Source of the DNA: Thermococcus argininiproducens
Lineage (GTDB): Archaea > Methanobacteriota_B > Thermococci > Thermococcales > Thermococcaceae
Assembly: GCF_023746595.1 (NCBI RefSeq)
Contig: NZ_CP080572.1
Coordinates: 921,890 to 985,889, forward strand
DNA: 64,000 bases
Direction of reading: 5' to 3'
The position numbers and the translations under genes are program-made. Every line of letters begins with the position of its first letter. Position 1 is the first letter of the stretch. The notes beneath the pieces are model-generated. The model was not told the DNA's origin. It did no database searches and worked only from the letters and a program-made list of their open reading frames with translations. This document shows positions 36,821 through 45,433 of this stretch, piece after piece.

Positions 36821-36896
36821 TTGAGCGTTATATTTCTAAGTTATTTATATTTTTCCATCGTAACTCTTATTTGAATTTTAAAAAGAAAAGGAATCT

Positions 36897-38252
36897 CTAA
36901 ATCAGAGCTTTCCCAAGCCACTTGGCTAAAGCAACGATTGTTAGAATTGGTGGTAATCCTGGAGCTTTTGGCAAAACACTTGCATCACAGACATAGAGAT
37001 TTCTTATTTTTGTTTCAAGATTTTCATCAACCACATTTCCAATAGCAGCTACTCCTCCAACGTGTGCTCCTTGGGGTTTTGAGACTAATATAGACTTAGG
37101 CTCAGCTCCGATATTTTCTAAGATTTCCTTTGCTATTGATGAACCATCATTTACTCGTTTCCAATCGTCTTTGGTCATTGCTTTTGAAACAGTTCCATCA
37201 GGGTAAACTCTACCTGAGGCATCATCTGCAGTTTTTACCATTATCCCTACGAGTTTGTTTGTGGGCATCATGAAGCCTTTCATTCCCGCTTCCATGAATC
37301 TAACTGTTTTGTTAGCATTTATATGGGGTGAGAGAATGAACCCCTTTTCCTCGTGAAACTCATGATCTACAAGTGCCATGAGGGGTTCGCTTACTTGGTT
37401 CAACCCTTTTGCCTTCCCGTACACGTTTACAAGAATATCAATGAACAAATTTTTTCCTGCCTCGGATATTCCAGAGTTTTGAAGAATTATTGGGGTGCTT
37501 AGAGCACCTGCTGCTAGTATGATGTTGTCACCTTTAATCTCCACGTATCCATTCTTTCCTTTTCCTCTAATGCCCCTGGCATTTCCATTTTTTGATATGA
37601 TCTGCTCCACCTTAGTTTCGTAAATCACATTGGCACCATTAGCTATGGCCTCATTCAAGTAGTCCAATGCAGTCCATTTCGCTCCTTGAAGGCATCCAAA
37701 AGTACAACTCCCACATCTAGCACATTTAGTAAAGTCTAAAAATTTAGGCATTGGTTCCATTATATATCCTAGTTCTTCTGATGCTTCTTTAATCCTTAAG
37801 GAAGCTTCTGATAATAGACTCTCTGGGGTGGGAGCAATTTTCATTTCTTTTTCTGCTTCCTGGAATTCTTTTTCTAGGTTTATTCCAAAGTCTTTAAACT
37901 CTTCCTGAAGGCATCTTGTTCCGTTTGCACAGGAAACAACAGTAGAACCACCAGCCATTATAGTTCTCCATAGAATAATCCCTTCCTTGGAAGTTCTTGG
38001 AGTTTTGTATCCGGTCGTTTCAAAATATCTAAGAGAATCCTTGAAAGTCCCAATTTTCCTTTCATACTTCCCAGCTTCGACAACCAGGACATTTTCTCCT
38101 TTTTTACTGAGTTCTCTTGCTATGGTTGCTCCTCCGGCACCGGAACCTACCACTATATATTCATATTCCGTAAAATTACCTCCTTTCGTTGATTGATTAA
38201 AAATAATGTGATTACAAAGAGTTGATTTCTCTATTGAAAAAGTGAACCTCAA
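36897..38252 (-). CDS. GMC-type FAD oxidoreductase with Cys-rich motif; start codon uncertain
   Basis: FAD-dependent oxidoreductase of the GMC family. The Rossmann motif YEYIVVGSGAGGATIARELS begins the conserved part. A Cys cluster CARCGSCTFGC (about 177-187 of the longest frame) may hold an Fe-S centre. The C-terminal block PKSILVSKPQGAHVGGVAAIG with NLYVCDASVLPKAPGLPPI is typical. Substrate unknown. Start problem: an excellent SD (AAAGGAGGT, 38186-38178) lies just upstream, but no ATG, GTG or TTG follows it in frame. The only upstream in-frame start is TTG 38252, which has no SD. Initiation at ACG 38171 is possible. Confidence 0.78.
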   Translation of the reverse strand: MRFTFSIEKSTLCNHIIFNQSTKGGNFTEYEYIVVGSGAGGATIARELSKKGENVLVVEAGKYERKIGTFKDSLRYFETTGYKTPRTSKEGIILWRTIMAGGSTVVSCANGTRCLQEEFKDFGINLEKEFQEAEKEMKIAPTPESLLSEASLRIKEASEELGYIMEPMPKFLDFTKCARCGSCTFGCLQGAKWTALDYLNEAIANGANVIYETKVEQIISKNGNARGIRGKGKNGYVEIKGDNIILAAGALSTPIILQNSGISEAGKNLFIDILVNVYGKAKGLNQVSEPLMALVDHEFHEEKGFILSPHINANKTVRFMEAGMKGFMMPTNKLVGIMVKTADDASGRVYPDGTVSKAMTKDDWKRVNDGSSIAKEILENIGAEPKSILVSKPQGAHVGGVAAIGNVVDENLETKIRNLYVCDASVLPKAPGLPPILTIVALAKWLGKALI

Positions 38253-38315
38253 GGTATATACGGTTTTGGCTGAATATTAGAAATATTTTGGTTTTACTTT
38301 ACAAGTTCCATAGTT

Positions 38316-39434
38316 TCATAGTAAGCTTTTTCCGATCATTTCCTTCGGCTTCTCCATGCCAAAGAACTTTAGTATTGTAGGAGCAATATCATAAAGAGTA
38401 GCATTTTCCAAGTTTGCTTTTTCGAAACCCCATAAAATCAAGGGGACTTTTATCACGGCCTCATTTAGAGAGCCATGCATACCTTTTACCCAGTAACTTG
38501 ATCCCTTTATCTCGTTACATACTTTATGGGAACAGAACCAGTAACCTTCTTTGGCCGATACTATGAGTTCTCCACTTTGAGGGGTGTCTAAATGGGGCAA
38601 ATCCTCTCTGAAAAATACATATTTGGCCCCTGGTGCTCTTTTCAATAGATAATATGCTTCTTCAGCTTCATTAGAGTCTTTTAAGTAGACATGAGCCCCT
38701 CCACCGGAGGAAACCCGTAGTGTTTCAATACCATGTTTTTTGAGATAAATCCTCAAATTAACCCATGTATGAACACTTTCTTGCCCGTGGTCAGAAAAGA
38801 TTATAAAAGCATACTCGTCTCTTAATCTTTCCCAGAGCGTATTTAGAGCAGTATCAACAGTTTCCACAGCTTTCATAGTTTCATCACTTAGAGGACCATA
38901 ATCATGTTGCATTCCGTCTATAGAAGCAAAATGTACCAATAAGAGGTCGGGTTTACATTCCTCGTACAAATAGAGAGCTGAATTCAAAACCCAGCGATCT
39001 TTTCTCCAATCTCTTCCATGTTTACGATAAAGATTATTATCGCTAAAGAATGGTGGAAAAATTCTAATGTGAGTGTTGCTAAAAGGGGGCATTGTATACG
39101 CTGTTACAGAGGCACTTTTTATTCCTGTTTCTCTTAAAATATCAATTATTGTCCTTGCTTTTATGACTTCATGAGGATTAAACGCCACTTCATACTCGTA
39201 AAAGTTTACTTTTCTGTCCGCTATTCTATCATAGTACCCATTTTCGACCACACCGTGTTTTTTAGGGGGAACTCCAGTTACAATACTTGTGTGAACTAAA
39301 TCTGTAAGGGTTGGGAAAATAGACTCTACAACTTCGAAGAAGCCCTTTTCTGCAAGTTCACTTAAAAAGGGCATGTGTTTTAGGTTATATACTCCATTGC
39401 CATCGATACTTATCAAGGCCAGTTTTTTTCTCAT
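38316..39434 (-). CDS. Nucleotide pyrophosphatase/phosphodiesterase (alkaline phosphatase superfamily)
   Basis: 372 residues, cytoplasmic as no signal peptide. Type I phosphodiesterase fold. ALISIDGNG at the N-terminus supplies the first metal Asp. FPTLTDLVHTSIVTG (about 40-54) holds the Thr nucleophile. LVHFASIDGMQHDYG (about 165-179), FIIFSDHGQESVHTWVN (about 210-226), and HGSLNEA late complete the two-metal site. Substrate unknown; nucleotide or sugar-nucleotide phosphodiester is likely. No SD is obvious. It is 63 bases upstream of the GMC gene on the same strand. Confidence 0.82.
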   Translation of the reverse strand: MRKKLALISIDGNGVYNLKHMPFLSELAEKGFFEVVESIFPTLTDLVHTSIVTGVPPKKHGVVENGYYDRIADRKVNFYEYEVAFNPHEVIKARTIIDILRETGIKSASVTAYTMPPFSNTHIRIFPPFFSDNNLYRKHGRDWRKDRWVLNSALYLYEECKPDLLLVHFASIDGMQHDYGPLSDETMKAVETVDTALNTLWERLRDEYAFIIFSDHGQESVHTWVNLRIYLKKHGIETLRVSSGGGAHVYLKDSNEAEEAYYLLKRAPGAKYVFFREDLPHLDTPQSGELIVSAKEGYWFCSHKVCNEIKGSSYWVKGMHGSLNEAVIKVPLILWGFEKANLENATLYDIAPTILKFFGMEKPKEMIGKSLL

Positions 39435-39500
39435 GAATAGAAATGAAATGAGGAAGTTAAAAAGTTTAACTTCGGGGATTTGTAGTAATGTGTATTTCTG

Positions 39501-40340
39501 CTATTCTATTTGTGCAGCTTCAAGCTCTTCCAGTTTTCGGAACTCTCTTAAAAGCAGTGCATATTTCCTTCCTTCGAGAGCTTCTTTTTTAATTGGCACA
39601 ATTATTACAGTATCAGTGAGGATAGCATAGTCTTTTAGAGACGTCAAAAATTTAAACACTGGCTCAAAACCATTCTCAATCATTAAGTATTCAAAACCGT
39701 CAATCATGATGCTCTTTGGACCCTTTTCAGATTTCATAAAGGAGATGAGTTCATGTGCAAGGCGTTCAAGATTGTGTGGATAAACCACGCCGGGAGCTTC
39801 AACTTTTGCTAACCAGAGAATTGGAATTTCGGCTCCTAGTTTTGATTTTAGGTCTTCAGGTTTCCGTCGTGTTATTATGATAGCTTTTCTCCCCTGTAAT
39901 AGAGTTTTGCATTCATCGCAGAGTTCTCCTGAGTGTTTTGTTATATAAACTCCTGGAGGGAGGGTCTTAGCGAGTTCACCAGGGAATGGTTGAACAATAG
40001 GTATAAGCCTATATCTTTGAGTTAAACCCTTAAACAGCTTTATCCAAGCATAGACTAAAAGTATCCCAAAAATGTTTATTAGGAAGTTAGCAATACTATT
40101 TAATGTTCTGGCAGTTTTCTCATTTATATCAAGGAGACCAGCCCTATCTAAGTTGAGAGGTAAAAAGAATATCTTTGATATTGCGTAGACGATGAAACTA
40201 ATTACTAACAAATCATAAAATCGAAGAATGGATAAATCTCTCTTCTTAAGTTCTTTTCGAACTAAGAAAGCCAGGATCACAATAATAAATCGAAGGATTA
40301 AGTTTCCAACTGCATTAATGGCTCCTATCAGATCACTCAT
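39501..40340 (-). CDS. Membrane protein with DUF835 domain
   Basis: 279 residues. Three or so N-terminal hydrophobic segments (about 12-26, 45-65 and 87-105) precede a soluble C-terminal domain (about 120-279: FPGELAKTLPPGVYITKHSGE, AIIITRRKPEDL, SIMIDGFEYLMIENGFEPVFKFL) that I recognise as DUF835, a Thermococcales-enriched domain of unknown, possibly signalling, function. It starts with ATG behind AAGGGATGA. Same strand as the phosphodiesterase gene 66 bases downstream. Confidence 0.75.
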   Translation of the reverse strand: MSDLIGAINAVGNLILRFIIVILAFLVRKELKKRDLSILRFYDLLVISFIVYAISKIFFLPLNLDRAGLLDINEKTARTLNSIANFLINIFGILLVYAWIKLFKGLTQRYRLIPIVQPFPGELAKTLPPGVYITKHSGELCDECKTLLQGRKAIIITRRKPEDLKSKLGAEIPILWLAKVEAPGVVYPHNLERLAHELISFMKSEKGPKSIMIDGFEYLMIENGFEPVFKFLTSLKDYAILTDTVIIVPIKKEALEGRKYALLLREFRKLEELEAAQIE

Positions 40341-40398
40341 AATTCATCCCTTTTTGACCATCTAATAGGACAAAGCTTATGTATGTTTAGGATTCAAG

Positions 40399-41643
40399 CT
40401 ATATAAAAGTTGTCTTATGGTGATTTAAGTAATAATCAAGAGTTCTTTGTTTTTCCATCTTTAAAATCCAGCTTTTTTTCAGATATTCTTCAAATGGTTG
40501 TTCGAGGAACTTTTTAACTTCATTTAATGCTTCGTTCAATGTGTTAAATTTCCTTACGAGGTTGTTCATTGCCTTTTTTACCCCAACCCTTATCTGCCAA
40601 ACTCCTACGGGGGCATAGTATCTTGGGGTGATCTCCCTAAATACTAGTATCCGAGCTTGTCTTCTTCTTTTTCTCAGAGCTTCAAGAACACTTAGGCGGG
40701 CAGCGTAGTACGCTCCAGTAGTTTGCTCTGCATATCCTTTAATTCCACGAAAGTCTTCATAGTCATGGATAACCTCAGGTTCCCCACTTCCAAAGAGGGA
40801 ACCCTTGAGCCATACTTCAAGGAGTTCAAATGCGTAACTTTCTGGCATTAGGATAACGGCGTACCTGTTTCCGAGAAATTCATGAAAATAAACCTCGAAT
40901 TCATTTATTAGTTCATAATGGAGGATTTCCTTTCTAAGTCTTTTTCCTATGGTATCTTGTACGGCTGTGATGCTCCATCTTGTGGGGACAAGTTTTTTGT
41001 TAATTCCTAGAACTCCCGCGGAGAGAAGCCTTATGATGTAATACTCATCGAATCCCCAGTTATATAGACGCATGATGGCTGGTTCAGCTTTTAATTCGTC
41101 ATTAACAACATAGTCCGTTCTCTTTGGGATTTTTGGATTTTCAGTAAGTTCAAAGTCGAGGAGTTCGGCTTTAGGTCCCACTGGAGGGGCAAATTCACTT
41201 GGAAGAACTTTTAAAACAGGCTTCTTTTTAAGCAGGATTTCACTATCCACTGGTCTTATTGACATAGCTAATTCTTGTACTTCACTTAGAAGTCTTCCAC
41301 TTTTTCTTACATTAACATTGGATTTCATCTCACCCATAACAAGTAAAGAGCGATAGTAAAGGATATCTTTTATTGTTTTATTTTCCCATTTTAAAGGGCT
41401 GTCGAGGTGAGAGGTATTTCCTTCTATAGGTGGCACTAAAGGCCCAATGCGAACTTTTGGGTAGCCGTATTCTCCAACGAAAATACTTGGAGGGGAAGAG
41501 CCAAATATATCCCTACGATTAATCTTTTCCTCTATACTTCTAGCTACTCTAAAACGTTCAAGAATTGGACAAGTAGGTCGTCCACATAGCAATTTTCTCC
41601 CTTTGCAGACAGCACATAGCTTTGACTTAAAGATCTCCATCAT
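40399..41643 (-). CDS. nreA: NreA-family DNA repair protein with C-terminal PIP box
   Basis: 414-residue archaeal Nre protein (COG1602), implicated in DNA repair together with PCNA. N-terminal Cys cluster CAVCKGRKLLCGRPTCP (about 9-25) suggests a zinc finger. Family blocks include IFVGEYGYPKVRIGPL and NWGFDEYYIIRLLSAGVLG. Near the end, KQRTLDYYLNHH holds QxxLxxYL, a PCNA-interacting peptide. A tandem ATGATG starts it; either may serve, no SD is seen. Divergent from aor across 198 bases. Confidence 0.88.
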   Translation of the reverse strand: MMEIFKSKLCAVCKGRKLLCGRPTCPILERFRVARSIEEKINRRDIFGSSPPSIFVGEYGYPKVRIGPLVPPIEGNTSHLDSPLKWENKTIKDILYYRSLLVMGEMKSNVNVRKSGRLLSEVQELAMSIRPVDSEILLKKKPVLKVLPSEFAPPVGPKAELLDFELTENPKIPKRTDYVVNDELKAEPAIMRLYNWGFDEYYIIRLLSAGVLGINKKLVPTRWSITAVQDTIGKRLRKEILHYELINEFEVYFHEFLGNRYAVILMPESYAFELLEVWLKGSLFGSGEPEVIHDYEDFRGIKGYAEQTTGAYYAARLSVLEALRKRRRQARILVFREITPRYYAPVGVWQIRVGVKKAMNNLVRKFNTLNEALNEVKKFLEQPFEEYLKKSWILKMEKQRTLDYYLNHHKTTFI

Positions 41644-41794
41644 TTTAAATTCATTGAGAATGTGTTATTTATAGTTTGTTGAGTTTTGACGCGTGATGAT
41701 TTTAGTGATTGATTTTTAATTCATGTTTTCTGGGTGATATGTTAACTATTCAATTAACCTTTTTTACAATATATTAACATTTCTGATTTCCTAA

Positions 41795-41812
41795 ATTTTT
41801 ATATATAAAGTA
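41795..41812 (+). promoter_or_regulatory. aor promoter TATA box
   Basis: ATTTTTATATATAAAGTA lies 30-47 bases upstream of ATG 41842, a strong AT-rich TATA element giving a short leader with CGAGGTG as SD. Confidence 0.6.
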
Positions 41813-41841
41813 TAACATATAGTACATCGAGGTGTTTCTTT

Positions 41842-43659
41842 ATGTATGGAAACTGGGGAAAATATATTAGAGTGAATCTTTCGACTGGAGAAATAAAAGT
41901 AGAAAGCTGGGATGAAGAAATTGCAAAGAAATGGCTTGGTAGCAGAGGACTTGGGATATATCTTCTTCTAAAAGAAATGGATCCGACTGTAGATCCACTA
42001 AGCCCTGATAACAAATTGATAATAGCGGCAGGGCCGCTTTCAGGAACAAGTGCTCCTACCGGAGGGAGATATAATGTTATAACTAAGAGCCCGCTTACGG
42101 GGTATATCACATTTGCAAACTCTGGTGGTTATTTTGGGGCAGAACTTAAGAAAGCAGGTTATGATGCAGTAGTAATTGAAGGAGCGTCTGAGAAGCCTGT
42201 CTATCTTTACATAAATGATGACCACATAGAGCTCAAAGATGCTTCCCATCTGTGGGGTAAAACTACAGGAGAGACTGAGAACATTATACGAAAAGAGCTT
42301 AATGATAAAAATATCAGAATAGCGGAAATTGGTCCAGCTGGTGAGAATCTTGTGAAATTTGCGGCAGTGATGAATGATGAACACAGAGCAGCTGGTAGAG
42401 GAGGCCCGGGAGCAGTAATGGGAAGTAAGAAACTCAAAGCTATTGCTGTAAAAGGGACTAAAACAGTTCCTATTGCGGATAAGGAAAAATTCATGCAAGT
42501 TGTTAGAGAAAAGGTGAACAAGATAAGGAATGACCCAGTTGGCGGTGGAGGATTGCCCAAGTTTGGAACTGCAGTACTAGTGAATATAATAAATGAAAAT
42601 GGTCTTTATCCACATAAGAACTTCCAAACAGGAGTATTTGAATATGCTTATGAACAAAGTGGTGAAGCAATGGCTGCTAAGTATCTTATTAGGAATAAAC
42701 CTTGTTTTGCATGTCCCATTGGATGTGCAAGGGTTAACAAACTCCCAACTGTTGGAGAGACTGAGGGGCCTGAATACGAGAGCATTTGGGCACTTGGTTC
42801 AAACATGGGCATAAATGACTTAGCAACTATAATTGAAGCTAATCATATGTGTGATGAATTCGGTCTTGATACTATATCAACTGGCGGAACATTGGCAACG
42901 GCTATGGAGCTTTACGAAAAAGGACTCATAAAGGATGAGGATCTTGGGGAAGCTCCACCATTTAGGTTTGGTAACACCGAGGTTCTTCACTACTATATCG
43001 AGAAGATAGCTAAGAGAGAAGGCTTTGGAGACAAACTTGCTGAAGGAGGATACAGGTTAGCTGAGATGTACAATGGAACAGAGTACTTTATGGGAGTTAA
43101 GAAAATGGAACTCCCAGCGTATGACCCAAGAGGTGCTGAAGGGCATGGATTAGGTTATGCGACCAACAATCGTGGCGGATGCCACATAAAGAACTACATG
43201 ATAAGTCCAGAAATTCTTGGATATCCATATAAAATGGATCCACACGACATAGGAGATGAGAAAGTAAAGATGCTTATAATCTTCCAGCACCTTACTGCAG
43301 TTATAGATGCTGCTGGATTGTGTCTATTTACGACATTTGGTCTAGGGGCAGACGACTATACTGATTTGCTCAACGCAGGTCTTGGTTGGGACTTTAGCAC
43401 TGACGACTATCTTAAGATTGGAGAAAGAATTTGGAATGCAGAGAGACTCTTTAATCTTAAAGCGGGGCTTGATCCAGCTAAAGATGATACTCTTCCAAAA
43501 CGCTTCCTTGAAGAGCCAATGCCAGAAGGTCCAAACAAAGGACACACAGTTAGACTTAAAGAGATGCTTCCAAGATACTATGCACTTCGTGGATGGAGTG
43601 AAGACGGAAAGATTCCAGAAGAGAAGCTTAAAGAACTTGGTCTTGATGAATTTATGTGA
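41842..43659 (+). CDS. aor: Tungsten aldehyde:ferredoxin oxidoreductase (AOR)
   Basis: 605 residues, the same length as the P. furiosus enzyme. It oxidises aldehydes from amino-acid breakdown to carboxylic acids, reducing ferredoxin at a tungstopterin centre. Cys288, Cys291, Cys295 (CFACPIGC) and Cys494 (AAGLCLF) are exactly at the P. furiosus 4Fe-4S ligand positions. The pterin-binding regions GGRYNVITKSPLTG and DPRGAEGHGLGYATNNRGG are present. The cytoplasmic enzyme is a highly expressed one; a strong TATA and SD AGGTG precede it. MoaD-like and radical SAM genes follow as its maturation set. Confidence 0.97.
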   Translation: MYGNWGKYIRVNLSTGEIKVESWDEEIAKKWLGSRGLGIYLLLKEMDPTVDPLSPDNKLIIAAGPLSGTSAPTGGRYNVITKSPLTGYITFANSGGYFGAELKKAGYDAVVIEGASEKPVYLYINDDHIELKDASHLWGKTTGETENIIRKELNDKNIRIAEIGPAGENLVKFAAVMNDEHRAAGRGGPGAVMGSKKLKAIAVKGTKTVPIADKEKFMQVVREKVNKIRNDPVGGGGLPKFGTAVLVNIINENGLYPHKNFQTGVFEYAYEQSGEAMAAKYLIRNKPCFACPIGCARVNKLPTVGETEGPEYESIWALGSNMGINDLATIIEANHMCDEFGLDTISTGGTLATAMELYEKGLIKDEDLGEAPPFRFGNTEVLHYYIEKIAKREGFGDKLAEGGYRLAEMYNGTEYFMGVKKMELPAYDPRGAEGHGLGYATNNRGGCHIKNYMISPEILGYPYKMDPHDIGDEKVKMLIIFQHLTAVIDAAGLCLFTTFGLGADDYTDLLNAGLGWDFSTDDYLKIGERIWNAERLFNLKAGLDPAKDDTLPKRFLEEPMPEGPNKGHTVRLKEMLPRYYALRGWSEDGKIPEEKLKELGLDEFM

Positions 43660-43668
43660 GTCTTTTTC

Positions 43669-43692
43669 TTTTATGAAATTTTTTTCATAAAA
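43669..43692 (+). terminator. Perfect 10-bp hairpin between aor and moaD
   Basis: TTTTATGAAA (43669-43678) and TTTCATAAAA (43683-43692) pair perfectly around a TTTT loop, with AATTTTT after it. It could end most aor transcripts, letting a fraction read through to moaD and the maturase, or protect the aor mRNA 3' end. Confidence 0.5.
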
Positions 43693-43736
43693 AATTTTTA
43701 ATGTTATTGAAGTGAAATATTTTTAAGGTGAGGATA

Positions 43737-43988
43737 ATGGTAAAAGTTAAGCTTTTTGCGACTCTCATAGGATTCACCGGAAAGAGGACTATGGAGATAA
43801 ATGGAGTCAGGACTGTGAGGGAGCTTCTGGATAAAATGGATGAGCTTTTTCCTGGTTTCAAAAAGGAAATTGAGAAAGGTTTTATGATACTTGTTAACGG
43901 TCGTAATATAGAGCATCTCCAAGGCCCCGAAACTCCCTTAAAAGAAGATGATACAGTTAGTGTATTCCCCCCCGCTGGAGGGGGTTAA
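43737..43988 (+). CDS. MoaD/ThiS-like ubiquitin-fold sulfur carrier
   Basis: 83 residues with a beta-grasp fold and a C-terminal Gly-Gly (FPPAGGG), which is thiocarboxylated to give sulfur for molybdopterin/tungstopterin synthesis. VKVKLFATLIGFTG at the start and LVNGRNIEHLQG in the middle fit the family. ATG 43737 is 5 bases behind GGTGA; the frame upstream to GTG 43728 is the SD itself. Its stop is adjacent to the maturase start, and its site downstream of aor points to tungsten cofactor supply. Confidence 0.87.
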   Translation: MVKVKLFATLIGFTGKRTMEINGVRTVRELLDKMDELFPGFKKEIEKGFMILVNGRNIEHLQGPETPLKEDDTVSVFPPAGGG

Positions 43989-45116
43989 ATGGAGCATAAA
44001 TTCAAACTCTGGGATGCAGAAGTCACAATAAAACCTAAACTTGATATGAAGTATCTTTATATTGAAATAACAAGCCGGTGTAATCTAAAGTGTAAAATGT
44101 GTTTTAAACAATATTGGGAAGATGAAGAAGGAGACATGGATTGGGATCTGTTTTTAAAAACTCTTGATGATGCAGAGGAATTTCCAAAGCTAGAGATGAT
44201 ACTTTTTGGAGGTATTGGAGAACCTACTGTGCATCCCCAGTTTATTAAGATGGTTAGAGAAGTAAAAAGAAGAGGTTTTGCTTTAGGAATTTCGACAAAT
44301 GGTACTTTGCTTACAGATGAGGTTCTTGAAGAGCTTGTAAGGCTTGGAGTAGAGTTGATTTATTTTTCCATGGATACTGTTCCAAATGTTTCTGGCGCCA
44401 TAACTCTTGGACATTTAGCCGCTGCTCTCACTGCTGAAAAAATACGAAAATTAGTGGGGTTAAAAAAGAAGCATAGAACAGGAAAACCTTCTATTGGCGT
44501 TGAGGTTGTTGTAACTAAAGAGAACTATACTCAACTATCTAAAATAGCTCGTTATCTTAGGGATATCGGTGCTGATACTCTGTTACTTTCAAATTTAATC
44601 CCAATGGCTGAAGAGCAAATAAACGACATTGTTTATGATGGTAGTGTTAACATGGAGTACTATGTCCAAGAGCTTGAAAAAATGGCCCATTATGGATTGT
44701 ATGTGAAAATCCCTTATTTTGAGCTGAAAAGTGAAAGAAGATGTGAGTTTGATGAAAATAATGCTGCTGTTATTAGATGGGATGGTGAGGTAGCACCATG
44801 CTACAGGTTCCTTCATACTTACTATGAATATATTTTTGGAAGAAAGAAAAAGGTTAATGCGTATTCCTTTGGAAATGTGAGAGAGGAGAGATTAAGTGAC
44901 ATATGGAGAAGTAGGCGTTATACTTGGTTCCGATTCATCATGAAGAACTATGCCTATCCTTCCTGTACAGATTGTTCCCTTCGAGACTCATGTGACTTTG
45001 TTACTACGAGTGATGTTGATTGTTGGGGTAATGAGCCCAGTTGTGCAGATTGTTTATGGGGAAGGCGGTTGATATTCTGCCCAATACCTCAGCATATGTA
45101 TGGAAAGTTCTTTTAA
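43989..45116 (+). CDS. Radical SAM/SPASM maturase of tungsten oxidoreductases
   Basis: 375 residues. CNLKCKMC (Cys31, Cys35, Cys38) binds the SAM-cleaving 4Fe-4S cluster, followed by GGIGEPTVHPQF and ISTNGTLL of the radical SAM barrel. The C-terminal third has many Cys (CEFDEN, APCYRF, PSCTDCSLRDSC, PSCADCLWGRRLIFC) as SPASM auxiliary cluster ligands. I recognise it as the tungsten cofactor oxidoreductase maturase family that sits beside aor-type genes; the modification made is not known to me. It begins 1 base after the moaD stop, so they are translated together. Confidence 0.88.
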   Translation: MEHKFKLWDAEVTIKPKLDMKYLYIEITSRCNLKCKMCFKQYWEDEEGDMDWDLFLKTLDDAEEFPKLEMILFGGIGEPTVHPQFIKMVREVKRRGFALGISTNGTLLTDEVLEELVRLGVELIYFSMDTVPNVSGAITLGHLAAALTAEKIRKLVGLKKKHRTGKPSIGVEVVVTKENYTQLSKIARYLRDIGADTLLLSNLIPMAEEQINDIVYDGSVNMEYYVQELEKMAHYGLYVKIPYFELKSERRCEFDENNAAVIRWDGEVAPCYRFLHTYYEYIFGRKKKVNAYSFGNVREERLSDIWRSRRYTWFRFIMKNYAYPSCTDCSLRDSCDFVTTSDVDCWGNEPSCADCLWGRRLIFCPIPQHMYGKFF

Positions 45117-45248
45117 AGTATTAGCCCTTTCTTGTCGATGGTTTTTTAATACTGGCGTTAAAAAGGCACTCTGTGCATACTCATAGATTCTAGCGTTGCC
45201 ATTTGCGAAAGATTTAAATACCCTCCCAGACTCCTTAATGTTGAGCAT

Positions 45249-45335
45249 GCCGCGGTAGCCTAGCCTGGTATGGCGTCGGCCTGCTAAGCCGATGGGCGTA
45301 GTCCCTCCGGGGTTCAAATCCCCGCCGCGGCGCCA
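45249..45335 (+). tRNA. tRNA-Ser (anticodon GCT)
   Basis: Acceptor GCCGCGG/CCGCGGC; anticodon stem TCGGC/GCCGA around CTGCTAA, anticodon GCT; long variable arm GGGCGTAGTCCC typical of serine; T arm GGGG TTCAAAT CCCC; discriminator G and CCA. GATTTAAATACC upstream is the TATA box. Confidence 0.95.
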
Positions 45336-45357
45336 AAAATCTTCTTTAGGGCAAAAC

Positions 45358-45432
45358 GCCGGGATAGCCTAGAGGCGAGGCGGCGGACTGCAGATCCGCT
45401 TTACGGGGGTTCAAATCCCCCTCCCGGCTCCA
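45358..45432 (+). tRNA. tRNA-Cys (anticodon GCA)
   Basis: Acceptor GCCGGGA/TCCCGGC; anticodon stem GCGGA/TCCGC around CTGCAGA, anticodon GCA; T arm GGGGG TTCAAAT CCCCC; discriminator T (U73, the usual cysteine identity base) and CCA. It is 22 bases after tRNA-Ser. Confidence 0.95.
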
Positions 45433-45433
45433 T

